Source: Sphingomonas sp.
GTDB taxonomy: Bacteria; Pseudomonadota; Alphaproteobacteria; Sphingomonadales; Sphingomonadaceae
Reading direction: 5' to 3'
DNA length: 64,000 bases
Assembly (NCBI RefSeq): GCF_017745215.1
Contig: NZ_JAGHZV010000002.1
Location: 214,585-278,584, forward strand
A program made the translations under genes and the position numbers. Below, in pieces: positions 1 through 6,786 of this stretch. A model generated the notes under the pieces. It was not told the DNA's origin. It saw only the letters and a list, made by a program, of their open reading frames with translations, and did not search any database. Numbering within the stretch: position 1 is the first letter of the stretch; every line of letters starts with the position of its first letter.

Positions 1-1160
1 GTCCGGATCCCCGCCCAGTCGTGCGCGAGGTGGAAGTCGCTCGACACGCCCGCGCCGCCGTGCGCCTGGATCGCATCGTCGATGATCTGCAGCGCCATCG
101 TCGGCGCCTGCACCTTGATCATCGCGATCTCGAGCTGCGCCGCCTTGTTGCCCGCCTTGTCCATCATGTCGGCGGCCTTGAGGCACAGCAGCCGCGTCAT
201 CTCGATGTCGATCCGCGCGCGGGCGATGCGCTGCTCCCAGATCGAATGGTCCGAGATGCGCTTGCCGAAGGCGACGCGGCTGACGAGCCGCTTGGCCATT
301 GCTTCGATCGCCTCTTCCGCCACGCCGATCGTGCGCATGCAATGGTGGATGCGCCCCGGCCCGAGCCGCCCCTGCGCGATCTCGAACCCGCGCCCTTCGC
401 CGAGCAGCAGATTCTCCACCGGCACGCGGACATCCTCAAGGATCACTTCGCCGTGCCCGTGCGGCGCATGATCATACCCGAAAACCGAAAGCATCCGCTT
501 GATCGTGACGCCGTGCGCATCGAGCGGCACCAGGATCATGCTCTGCTGGGCGTGTTTCGCGGCTTCGAAATTGGTCTTGCCCATCAGGATCGCGATCTTG
601 CAGCGCGGATCGCCGGTGCCCGAGGACCACCATTTGCGGCCATTGATGACATAATCGTCGCCGTCCCGCTCGATCCGCGTCTCGATGTTGGTCGCGTCCG
701 AGCTCGCGACTGCCGGCTCGGTCATCAGGAACGCCGAGCGGATCTCGCCTTCCATCAGCGGGCGCAGCCAGGCCTCCTTCTGCGCCAGCGTACCGTAGCG
801 ATGAAAGACTTCCATGTTGCCCGTATCGGGCGCCGAGCAGTTGAACACCTCGGAGGCCCAGCCGATCCGCCCCATCTCCTCGGCGCAGAGCGCATATTCG
901 AGGTTGCTGAGCTGCGTCCCTTCGAACTCGAAGCTGTCGTCGACATGAGCCTGCCCCGAATGCGGCGGCATGAAGAAATTCCACAGCCCGGCCGCCTTGG
1001 CTTCGGCCTTCACCTCCTCGAGCACTCGGTTGACTTTCCAGCGCTCGCCGCTCTCGGCCTCGGCGCGGAAATCGGCTTCGCGCGGGCGGATTCGGGTGTC
1101 GATGAAGGCCTTCACGCGGTCGCGGAAATAGGTCTCGCGCTCGGTCAGCGTGAAGTCCAT
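1..1160 (-). CDS. acyl-CoA dehydrogenase (3' end cut by window edge)
   Basis: FAD-dependent acyl-CoA dehydrogenase that introduces the alpha-beta double bond into acyl-CoA in beta-oxidation. The frame opens at an ATG ([12 protein letters not shown]) and stays open to the left edge, giving 386 visible codons of an expected 400-410. The flavin-contact block [16 protein letters not shown] lies near residue 145, followed by [15 protein letters not shown], and a [10 protein letters not shown] helix comes later. This pattern resembles the ACAD10/ACAD11-like branch of the superfamily. The gene is divergent from a double-TetR regulator, with three similar operator-like motifs between them, so regulation by that protein is a reasonable inference. 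The exact substrate chain length cannot be read from the sequence. Confidence 0.9.
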   Translation of the reverse strand, partial: MDFTLTERETYFRDRVKAFIDTRIRPREADFRAEAESGERWKVNRVLEEVKAEAKAAGLWNFFMPPHSGQAHVDDSFEFEGTQLSNLEYALCAEEMGRIGWASEVFNCSAPDTGNMEVFHRYGTLAQKEAWLRPLMEGEIRSAFLMTEPAVASSDATNIETRIERDGDDYVINGRKWWSSGTGDPRCKIAILMGKTNFEAAKHAQQSMILVPLDAHGVTIKRMLSVFGYDHAPHGHGEVILEDVRVPVENLLLGEGRGFEIAQGRLGPGRIHHCMRTIGVAEEAIEAMAKRLVSRVAFGKRISDHSIWEQRIARARIDIEMTRLLCLKAADMMDKAGNKAAQLEIAMIKVQAPTMALQIIDDAIQAHGGAGVSSDFHLAHDWAGIR

Positions 1161-1203
1161 GACAATGCCTCTCCTGCTCGCTTCGGACTCGCGGCTTAGA
1201 GCG

Positions 1204-1304
1204 TACCGGTTTTTCGGTAAAGGGGCATGGCCGCCCTTTTCGCTTGTGCCGGACTGTCCCGAAAATCGGTAAAAAACTGCTTTGGGATCAAACCGAAATG
1301 GGTA
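1204..1304. promoter_or_regulatory. three operator-like repeats between divergent acyl-CoA dehydrogenase and TetR genes
   Basis: Three related motifs lie in the divergent promoter region. The first, at 1204-1219, is a perfect inverted repeat (TACCG, 6-nt spacer, CGGTA). The second is TCCCGAAAATCGGTA at 1257-1271 and contains CCGA-AAA-TCGG. The third is AACCGAAATGGGTA at 1291-1304. All share CCGAAA followed by GGTA. They are good candidates for binding sites of the adjacent TetR-type protein. Their position is one reason to prefer the regulator start at 1316, because an upstream start at 1244 would place two of them inside the coding region. Confidence 0.5.
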
Positions 1305-1315
1305 AGCTGTCATCC

Positions 1316-2557
1316 ATGAATTTGCCCGGCCAGATTGAATCCGATCGTTCGACAAAGCGGTTCCGGGCCAAGCGCGACGCAATCCTCGCCGCGGCCGCGG
1401 ACGCGATCAACGAACAGAGCGCGAAGGGCATGACCTTCGCCGACGTCGCGCGGCGCGTCGGGCTCAACACCACCAGCGTCACTTATTATTTCAAGCGCAA
1501 GGAAGACCTTGCCGCCGCCGCCTTCGAACATACGCTCGGCCGGCTCGACGCGATGCTCGACGCCGCGCACGAGGAAGCGACGCCGCAGGCGCGGGTCGAG
1601 CGCTTCCTGTCGAGCAACATGGCGCGGCTCGCGCGCATCCGCCGCGGCGAGGAGCGCGACTTCGCGATCCTCTCGGACCTGCGCGCGATGGAAGGGCCGA
1701 TCCGCACCAGCCTGCTCACCCATTGGCGCGAGATCTTCCGCAAGACCCGAGCGCTCTGGGGCGAACCCGCCGGCCGCGCCGAGACCGACCTCCATGGGGC
1801 CCGCGCGCACGTGCTGCTCGAGAACGCCTTCTGGCTGCCGGCCTGGCTGACCCGCTACGAGATCGACGAATATCCGCGCGTCGAGGCGCGGCTGATGGAC
1901 GTGTTCGCGCACGGCATCGCGGTCCCCGGCGACGCCTGGGCGCCGACCCTGCTCGACCTCGAGCATGACGAGCCCGAGCCGGGCCGCGAGGCCTTCCTGC
2001 TCGCCGCGACGCGGCTGATCAACGAGCTCGGCTATCGCGGCGCTTCGGTCCAGAAGATCGCGAGCGAGCTCAACGTCACCAAGGGCAGCTTCTACCACCA
2101 TCTCGACGCCAAGGACGAGCTGGTGATCGCCTGCTACAAGCGCAGCTTCGACATCCTCGCCGATGCCCAGCGCCTCGCGCTCGAGCTGTCCGGCGGCCAT
2201 TGGCACCAGCTGGCGAGCACGGTGGCGACCTTGCTCGACGTGCAATTCTCCGAGCGCGGGCCGCTGCTGCGCACCACTGCGCTGTCCGGCCTGCCGCCTT
2301 TCGTCCGCTCGACGATGATCGATCGCTCGAACCGCATCGCGCGGCGCTTCGCCGGCATGCTGTCGGACGGCATCGCCGAGGGCTCGATCCGCGCGATCGA
2401 CCCGCTGGTCGCGTCGCAGGCACTGATGGCGCTGCAGAACGCCGCCTTCGACATGCGCAAATGGGCCAACACCATGCCCCGCGACCGCGCCGTCGCCTTC
2501 TATGCCTCGACGCTGATGTTCGGCCTGTTCGACGATCGCGTGCTGGCGGCAGGCTGA
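1316..2557 (+). CDS. TetR-family regulator with two TetR HTH units in one chain
   Basis: Transcriptional repressor of 413 residues, about twice the usual TetR length. The first TetR N-terminal domain spans about residues 19-75 ([20 protein letters not shown]). A second complete one spans about 222-272 ([20 protein letters not shown]), and each is followed by a helical ligand-domain-like region. The ATG at 1316 is preferred to an in-frame start at 1244 because the latter overlaps the putative operators; the ribosome binding site is weak in either case. The gene faces an acyl-CoA dehydrogenase, which suggests control of fatty-acid or acyl-CoA catabolism (inference). A REP-like palindrome follows its stop codon. 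Confidence 0.88.
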   Translation: MNLPGQIESDRSTKRFRAKRDAILAAAADAINEQSAKGMTFADVARRVGLNTTSVTYYFKRKEDLAAAAFEHTLGRLDAMLDAAHEEATPQARVERFLSSNMARLARIRRGEERDFAILSDLRAMEGPIRTSLLTHWREIFRKTRALWGEPAGRAETDLHGARAHVLLENAFWLPAWLTRYEIDEYPRVEARLMDVFAHGIAVPGDAWAPTLLDLEHDEPEPGREAFLLAATRLINELGYRGASVQKIASELNVTKGSFYHHLDAKDELVIACYKRSFDILADAQRLALELSGGHWHQLASTVATLLDVQFSERGPLLRTTALSGLPPFVRSTMIDRSNRIARRFAGMLSDGIAEGSIRAIDPLVASQALMALQNAAFDMRKWANTMPRDRAVAFYASTLMFGLFDDRVLAAG

Positions 2558-2578
2558 TCACTTACACTACGCCATAGC

Positions 2579-2660
2579 CGTCATCCCGGCGAAAGCCGGG
2601 TCCCAGGGTTGCGAAGGACATCGCTTGCAGCCCTGGGTCCCGGCTTTCGCCGGGATGACG
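2579..2660. repeat. 82-bp REP-like palindromic repeat, copy 1
   Basis: Two arms of about 30 bp (CGTCATCCCGGCGAAAGCCG and its reverse complement, continuing with CCCAGGG) flank a 20-nt centre. One arm mismatch is visible. Copies with the same arms but different centres occur at 19428-19512, 50746-50827 and 60654-60735. It sits between tetR and greB. Confidence 0.9.
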
Positions 2661-2682
2661 ATTAGGGGTAGAGGCTAACCCA

Positions 2683-3159
2683 ATGGACCGCCCCAACTAT
2701 ATCACTCCCGCCGGCTATGCCGCGCTCAAAGCAGAGTATGACGCGCTGTTCGGCACCGAGCGCCCCGCGCTGGTCGAGACGATTTCCTGGGCCGCGGGCA
2801 ACGGTGACCGGTCGGAGAACGGCGACTATATCTACGGCCGCAAGCGGCTGCGCGAAATCGACCGGCGGCTCGGCTGGCTCTCGAAGCGGATGAAGGCCGC
2901 CAAGGTCGTCGATCCGACGCGGCAGGAGGACCGCAACCGCGTCTATTTCGGCGCGACCATCACCATCGCCGACGAGGACGACAACCACCGCACGCTCACC
3001 CTCGTCGGCGACGACGAGGCCGATGCGGCGAAGGGCATGGTCGGCTGGAACGCGCCGCTCGCCCGCGCGCTGCGGGGCGCGGGGATCGGGGACATCCGCC
3101 GCGTCGCCCTGCCGGCGGGCGAGCGCGACTATGAAGTGATTGCGATCACTTACCCTTGA
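2683..3159 (+). CDS. greB: transcription elongation factor GreB
   Basis: Protein of 158 residues that rescues backtracked RNA polymerase by stimulating transcript cleavage through the secondary channel. The N-terminal coiled-coil region carries the GreB-type block GDRSENGDYIYGRKRLREID and the following DRRLGWLSKRM (about residues 45-70). The C-terminal FKBP-like domain contains VYFGATITIADEDD and ends in ERDYEVIAITYP. Length is typical for GreB, and the KRLREIDRRLGWLSKR pattern favours GreB over GreA. It is separated from the upstream regulator by a REP-like palindrome, so it probably has its own promoter. Confidence 0.93.
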   Translation: MDRPNYITPAGYAALKAEYDALFGTERPALVETISWAAGNGDRSENGDYIYGRKRLREIDRRLGWLSKRMKAAKVVDPTRQEDRNRVYFGATITIADEDDNHRTLTLVGDDEADAAKGMVGWNAPLARALRGAGIGDIRRVALPAGERDYEVIAITYP

Positions 3160-3256
3160 AGCGCGGCGAACCGACGCCTAGGCCGGGATGCGTCATCTGC
3201 ATGCAATGCTATCCTGCACGGCGACAGGGGCGTTTTTCCGAGTGAGAGAGCGGGCA

Positions 3257-3538
3257 ATGACGACACAGCGTATCCTCGTGTCGGGTCGCGTGCAGCGAGT
3301 AGGCTATCGCGACTGGACCGTACGCACCGCCAAGGGGCTGGGCCTCAGGGGCTGGGTGCGGAACCTCAACGACGGGCGCGTCGAGATCCTCGCGGACGGC
3401 GACGAGGAGGCGCTGGGCGCGCTCGTCGACGCCTGCCGCGAGGGGCCGGCTCTGGCCCGCGTCGAGAATGTCTCGACGCTTCCGGACAATGGCGACCCCG
3501 GCAAGGGCTTCACCAAAAGGCTGACCGCGGTCGCCTGA
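3257..3538 (+). CDS. acyP: acylphosphatase
   Basis: Small cytosolic enzyme (93 residues) that hydrolyses carboxyl-phosphate bonds such as acyl phosphates. The signature VSGRVQRVGYRDW holds the phosphate-binding arginine, and GWVRNLNDGRVEI holds the catalytic asparagine, both at the usual spacing. The ATG at 3257 was chosen because it gives the normal family length and is preceded by GAGAGAGCGGG; an earlier in-frame start at 3188 would add 23 residues that do not resemble the family. Confidence 0.92.
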   Translation: MTTQRILVSGRVQRVGYRDWTVRTAKGLGLRGWVRNLNDGRVEILADGDEEALGALVDACREGPALARVENVSTLPDNGDPGKGFTKRLTAVA

Positions 3539-3661
3539 CGCGCGACGGGAAACGATCGCATCCGATCGGGCAAGCAGCGGAAACCATGGGTTTCGCCGTG
3601 GCGGGTTGATAGCGGGCACGAAACGAACGACCTTCCGCCCAACACGAAAGGGAGACACGAC

Positions 3662-4063
3662 ATGCCCATTCCTTCGACCTGGACCACGCATCTCCGCAGC
3701 CTGCTGCGCATCATCGTCGCGCTCGGCTTTATCGAGCACGGTACTTCCAAGCTGCTCGGCTTCCCCGCCTTCCCGATGCCGGGGCCGCTGCCGACGCTGC
3801 TGATCGTCGCAGCCTGGCTCGAAGTCGTCGGCGGTACGCTGATCCTGCTCGGCCTGTTCACTCGGCCGGTGGCGTTCATCCTGTCGGGCCAGATGGCGGT
3901 GGCGTACTTCATGTTCCATGCGCCGCAAGGCTTCTTCCCCGCCAACAACGGCGGCGAGGCGGCGATGCTCTACGCCTTCATCTTCCTCTACTTCGCCGCG
4001 GCGGGACCGGGTGCCTGGAGCCTCGACGCCCTGCGCGGCAAGGCCCCGGCAACCACGGACTGA
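3662..4063 (+). CDS. DoxX family membrane protein (first of tandem pair)
   Basis: Integral membrane protein of 133 residues with four hydrophobic segments. It carries DoxX-type features: IEHGTSKLLGFP near the N-terminus, LEVVGGTLILLGLFTRP in the middle, and a hydrophobic C-terminal segment ending WSLDALRG. DoxX proteins are linked to thiol or quinone redox chemistry in some systems, but the precise role here is unknown. A strong AGGGAG ribosome binding site precedes the ATG. A close paralogue follows 84 bp downstream, separated by a strongly structured leader. Confidence 0.9.
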   Translation: MPIPSTWTTHLRSLLRIIVALGFIEHGTSKLLGFPAFPMPGPLPTLLIVAAWLEVVGGTLILLGLFTRPVAFILSGQMAVAYFMFHAPQGFFPANNGGEAAMLYAFIFLYFAAAGPGAWSLDALRGKAPATTD

Positions 4064-4147
4064 GGTCAAGCCTCCTCCCCCCAGCTTGACCCGCCTGCCG
4101 AGGCGTGGAAGCCTCCTCTCCCTACCCCCAGGAGAGGAGGCTTTTCC
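4064..4147 (+). promoter_or_regulatory. structured leader sequestering the ribosome binding site of the second DoxX gene
   Basis: Two consecutive hairpins fill the 84 bp between the DoxX genes. Hairpin 1 (4064-4091) has perfect 8-bp arms, GGTCAAGC and GCTTGACC, with a C-rich loop. Hairpin 2 (4109-4143) has perfect 13-bp arms (AAGCCTCCTCTCC and its complement) and is followed by TTTT. The 3' arm of hairpin 2 contains the Shine-Dalgarno GGAGAGGAGG, 7 nt before the ATG at 4148. The segment AAGCCTCCTCCCC at 4068-4080 is a 12/13 match to the hairpin 2 5' arm and could compete for the same site. Either attenuation or translational switching is possible. Confidence 0.6.
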
Positions 4148-4534
4148 ATGCCTATCCCCCCGAGCTGGTCGGGCGTACTGCTCAGCCTGCTCCGCATCGC
4201 CGCCGGGCTCACCTTCATGGAGCATGGCACGTCCAAGCTATGGCACTTCCCCAAGGCACTCGGTTCGCCCGACGCGCTGACGCTGCCGCTCGGCCTGCTC
4301 GAGACGATCGGCGGGGCGATGCTGGTGGCCGGCCTGCTCACTCGCCCGCTCGCCTTCCTGCTCTCGGGCGAGATGGCGGTGGCCTATTGGTGGGTCCATG
4401 CCCAGGCGGGCCCCTATCCGCTCGCCAACGGCGGCGAAGGCGCGGTTCTGTTCTGCTTCATCTTCCTCTACCTGGCGGCAGCCGGCGGCGGCAGTTGGAG
4501 CCTCGACGCACTGCTCGCCCGCAAACGCGCATGA
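4148..4534 (+). CDS. DoxX family membrane protein (second of tandem pair)
   Basis: Membrane protein of 128 residues, clearly paralogous to its upstream neighbour. It shares MPIP..W at the start, MEHGTSKLWHFP, LLETIGGAMLVAGLLTRP, and NGGEGAVLFCFIFLYLAAAG near the C-terminus, with four predicted transmembrane helices. The start is fixed by the strong GGAGAGGAGG ribosome binding site, which lies within a 13-bp stem. The 3' end overlaps the next gene by 4 nt (ATGA). Molecular function is not known beyond the family. Confidence 0.9.
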   Translation: MPIPPSWSGVLLSLLRIAAGLTFMEHGTSKLWHFPKALGSPDALTLPLGLLETIGGAMLVAGLLTRPLAFLLSGEMAVAYWWVHAQAGPYPLANGGEGAVLFCFIFLYLAAAGGGSWSLDALLARKRA

Positions 4535-4890
4535 CCTTGTTGTTCTTCTACGGCTCGCTGGTGCGGGGCCAGAGCAACCACGGCCTGGTCGAGGGCCGCG
4601 CGCGCTTCCTCGGCGAGGATGCGGTGGCGGGGACGCTGGTCGACCTCGGCGACTATCCCGGCGCGGTGCTCGGCGGCTCGGACTGGATCCTCGGCGAGGT
4701 CTTCGAAGCGAGCGATCCCGAACTGCTCGCGCTGCTCGACGACTTCGAAGGCGAGGAATACCCCCGCGTCGAGACAGTTACGCGCGGAGGGCACCGCGTG
4801 TGGGTCTATTCCAACCCCTCCCCCGGCCCTGCCGTCCCAGGCGGCGACTGGCGCGCGCACGTGGCGGAGCGGGATTCACTCCGGGCTTGA
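4531..4890 (+). CDS. gamma-glutamylcyclotransferase-like protein (AIG2/BtrG fold)
   Basis: Protein of 119 residues with the family opening LLFFYGSLVRGQSNH, where YGSL forms the substrate-binding loop. A later acidic block LLDDFEGEEYPRVE carries the glutamate expected to be catalytic, and HRVWVYSNP follows. Members cleave gamma-glutamyl amines or amino acids to 5-oxoproline. The ATG overlaps the stop of the second DoxX gene (ATGA), so the two are probably translationally coupled. A role in glutathione turnover is an inference from the fold only. Confidence 0.85.
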   Translation: MTLLFFYGSLVRGQSNHGLVEGRARFLGEDAVAGTLVDLGDYPGAVLGGSDWILGEVFEASDPELLALLDDFEGEEYPRVETVTRGGHRVWVYSNPSPGPAVPGGDWRAHVAERDSLRA

Positions 4891-4933
4891 ACTTTAAACG
4901 TGATTATTTGGTCGGAGCCGTCGGGCCAATCCC

Positions 4934-5440
4934 TCACTCCGCCTCGGGCTTGCTGTTGATCCCGCCCATGCTCGCCGCACAGGCCTGGAACTGCCGCAGC
5001 GCCTCGGGATCGAGCGGCGTGTTCAGCGTCTTGCCGCCTTCGATCGTGACGGCGATCGCGCTGGCGGCGATCAGCTTGGGGAAGGTCGCGAGCGCATCCT
5101 CGGCGAAATAGGCAAGCCGCGGCTCGTCGGTGCCGAGCACCTTGTCGCTGCCCGAATAGGTGCCGAACGCCACCTGCATCGCGAACTGCTTGTCCTTGGC
5201 GAACTCGCCCCAGGCCGAATTGCTCACGGTGACGTAGATCTGGTTGTTGGTCTGGTCGACCGAGAAGGTGAGGTCGCGCCCGTCGCCGAAGTCGCGCGCC
5301 ATCCAGCAGTCGACGGGGTCGTCGTCCATCCGGTAGACGTCCCAGCCATTCTGCTGCCATTCCTCGAACGGCGGCATCTCGGCCTGGGCGAGCGCCGGCG
5401 CGGGCGCGAGGAACAGGCCGAGCAGTGCAAGTCCGCGCAT
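4934..5440 (-). CDS. exported hypothetical protein
   Basis: Protein of 168 residues with a clear Sec signal peptide (MRGLALLGLFLAPAPALAQA), so it is probably periplasmic. The mature part is acidic, begins PPFEEWQQNGWDVYRMDDD, and has two cysteines (VDCWMA and FQACAAS) that could pair. No family was recognised; a resemblance in size to invasion-associated or IalB-like proteins is weak. The start at 5440 was preferred to the ATG at 5446 because the GAGGAGAG ribosome binding site touches the latter but is 8 nt from the former. It may be co-transcribed with the upstream deaminase. Confidence 0.8.
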   Translation of the reverse strand: MRGLALLGLFLAPAPALAQAEMPPFEEWQQNGWDVYRMDDDPVDCWMARDFGDGRDLTFSVDQTNNQIYVTVSNSAWGEFAKDKQFAMQVAFGTYSGSDKVLGTDEPRLAYFAEDALATFPKLIAASAIAVTIEGGKTLNTPLDPEALRQFQACAASMGGINSKPEAE

Positions 5441-5475
5441 CAACATCTCTCCTCGATTGCCCCCGGTCGCTAGCA

Positions 5476-5922
5476 TCAATCCTCGGCGATGTCCTCGTTC
5501 CACAGCTCGGGCCGCTCGGCGACGAAGCGGCGCATCAGCTCGATGCAGCGCGCGTCGCCGAGGATCACCACTTCGACGCCATGGTCGCGCAGGAACGCCT
5601 CGTTGCCGCCGAAGCTCGTGTTCTCGGCGATCACCACGCGCGGGATCTTGAACTGGACGATCGTGCCCGCGCACATCATGCAGGGGCTGAGCGAGGTGTA
5701 GAGCGTGGTGCCGGCATAGCTTTTCTGCCGCCCGGCGTTGCGCAGCGCATCCATCTCGCCATGCGCGATCGGGTCTCCCTGCTGGACGCGCTGGTTGTGG
5801 CCCTCGCCGAGCATCGTATCGCCGCGCGCGATCACCGATCCGATCGGGCAGCCGCCCTCCTCGAAGGATTCGAGCGCGAGCTCATAGGCGCGCGTGACGA
5901 AGCGGGCGTCGATGTCGTTCAT
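5476..5922 (-). CDS. cytosine deaminase, fungal Fcy1 type
   Basis: Zinc-dependent deaminase of 148 residues. It carries the HGE zinc/proton-shuttle motif (IAHGEMDALRNAGR) and the PCMMC zinc ligands (TLYTSLSPCMMCAG). Beyond these, the sequence follows yeast cytosine deaminase from memory: an EEGGCPIG block, the RVVIAENTSFGG segment, and an ending ERPELWNEDIAED comparable to ERPQDWFEDIGE. This differs from the amidohydrolase-type CodA of enterics. The likely reaction is cytosine to uracil in pyrimidine salvage. It overlaps the preceding GNAT gene by ATGA, so both are translated together. A related purine or nucleoside deaminase is the main alternative. Confidence 0.85.
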   Translation of the reverse strand: MNDIDARFVTRAYELALESFEEGGCPIGSVIARGDTMLGEGHNQRVQQGDPIAHGEMDALRNAGRQKSYAGTTLYTSLSPCMMCAGTIVQFKIPRVVIAENTSFGGNEAFLRDHGVEVVILGDARCIELMRRFVAERPELWNEDIAED

Positions 5923-6401
5923 TGTAAGTCCTTGCGCAGCGTGACGACGGGGATGCCCCGCGCGTCGATCTCGTGGCCGACGACGCGGAAGCCGTGGCGG
6001 AGGTTGAGGATCAGCATCGCATTGTTGGCGGACCGGGTGCGCGTCTCGACAAAGCGAAAGCCTTGCGCGAGCGCGCCGGCGTGCTGGCGTTTCATGAGCG
6101 CCGAGGCGACACCGTGGCGGCGCGCTTCCGGGGCGACCCCGCCGAGCCAGGAATAGAGCAGCGCGGCGCCCCGCCGATAGCCGAGCTTGAACCCCACCGC
6201 GCCGCCCGCGCTCTCGGCGAGCCACAGGTCAGGATCCTCGAGCCCGCGCAGGCGATCGGTGAGATAGGCGTCGTCGAACTCGCCGAACGCGGCGCGGCAG
6301 AGCGGCAGCAGCACCGCCGCCGCCTCGGCAATCGGCGCTGCCCAGCGGCGATAGGCGATCGTCTCTCCTGCGACGTCGTTTGGATCAGTCCCGTCGCTCA
6401 T
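5919..6401 (-). CDS. GNAT family N-acetyltransferase
   Basis: Protein of 160 residues with the GNAT fold. The acetyl-CoA pyrophosphate loop appears as VAPEARRHGVASALM (R/Q-x-x-G-x-G/A-type), followed by RFVETRTRSANNAMLILNLRHGF, typical of motif B. The ATG at 6401 (MSDGTDP) gives a normal length; an earlier start at 6443 is possible but would run into an intergenic repeat. The stop overlaps the start of the cytosine deaminase by 4 nt. The substrate is unknown, and pairing with a base deaminase does not by itself identify it. Confidence 0.87.
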   Translation of the reverse strand: MSDGTDPNDVAGETIAYRRWAAPIAEAAAVLLPLCRAAFGEFDDAYLTDRLRGLEDPDLWLAESAGGAVGFKLGYRRGAALLYSWLGGVAPEARRHGVASALMKRQHAGALAQGFRFVETRTRSANNAMLILNLRHGFRVVGHEIDARGIPVVTLRKDLQ

Positions 6402-6439
6402 GGGATCGCATCCCGTTCCGCAAAGGGCCCAGCGGATAT

Positions 6440-6509
6440 CCAAAAGTCACAAGAGTCACGACCCGTTGCGACGAATCCGGTGCCAAAAGTCACAAGAGTC
6501 ACGACCCGT
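6440..6509. repeat. two 27-bp direct repeats, 43-bp period
   Basis: The 27-bp unit beginning CCAAAAGTCACAAGAGTCAC occurs identically at 6440-6466 and 6483-6509. Inside each unit GTCAC is itself repeated. The rest of 6402-6645 (244 bp) shows no supported gene. The function is unknown; only two units are present, so this is not a CRISPR array. Confidence 0.85.
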
Positions 6510-6645
6510 CGCACGTGGCAGGCATCGTTCCGCGAGCGAAGGCTGCGAAACGAAGCGGCTACGATGGAGAGGCGCGCGTGCATGACCGCGAGCCAAGCAG
6601 ACGAATTCCAATTTTGGAAGAGGCATCCTCTCCGCTGCCTGCCGC

Positions 6646-6786
6646 CTACCCTTCCGGCGGCGTGTAGATCGTCCCTTCCTCGACGAACCAGAGCGGGTTG
6701 TCCCGAGGGCCCTCGGCGTAGAAGTCCATCGCATGGCCGATCTGCTGGACCTCGAGGTTGAGACGGAGCAGGCGTGGACCGGTCAT
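6646..6786 (-). CDS. 46-residue hypothetical protein coupled to an M28 peptidase
   Basis: Small protein (MTGPRLLRLNLEVQQIGHAM...) ending TIYTPPEG. Its ATG overlaps the TGA of the upstream M28 peptidase gene (ATGA), the same coupling used by many real genes in this window, which is the main support. The composition looks like a folded peptide, not a random frame, with a hydrophobic-alternating start and the phrase RDNPLWFVEEGTIY. No transmembrane segment or signal peptide is visible and no family was recognised. Confidence 0.6.
   Translation of the reverse strand: MTGPRLLRLNLEVQQIGHAMDFYAEGPRDNPLWFVEEGTIYTPPEG

Noticed and set aside
6440..6509. Possible CRISPR array
   Set aside because: Only two repeats, with a 16-bp gap between units and no cas genes.
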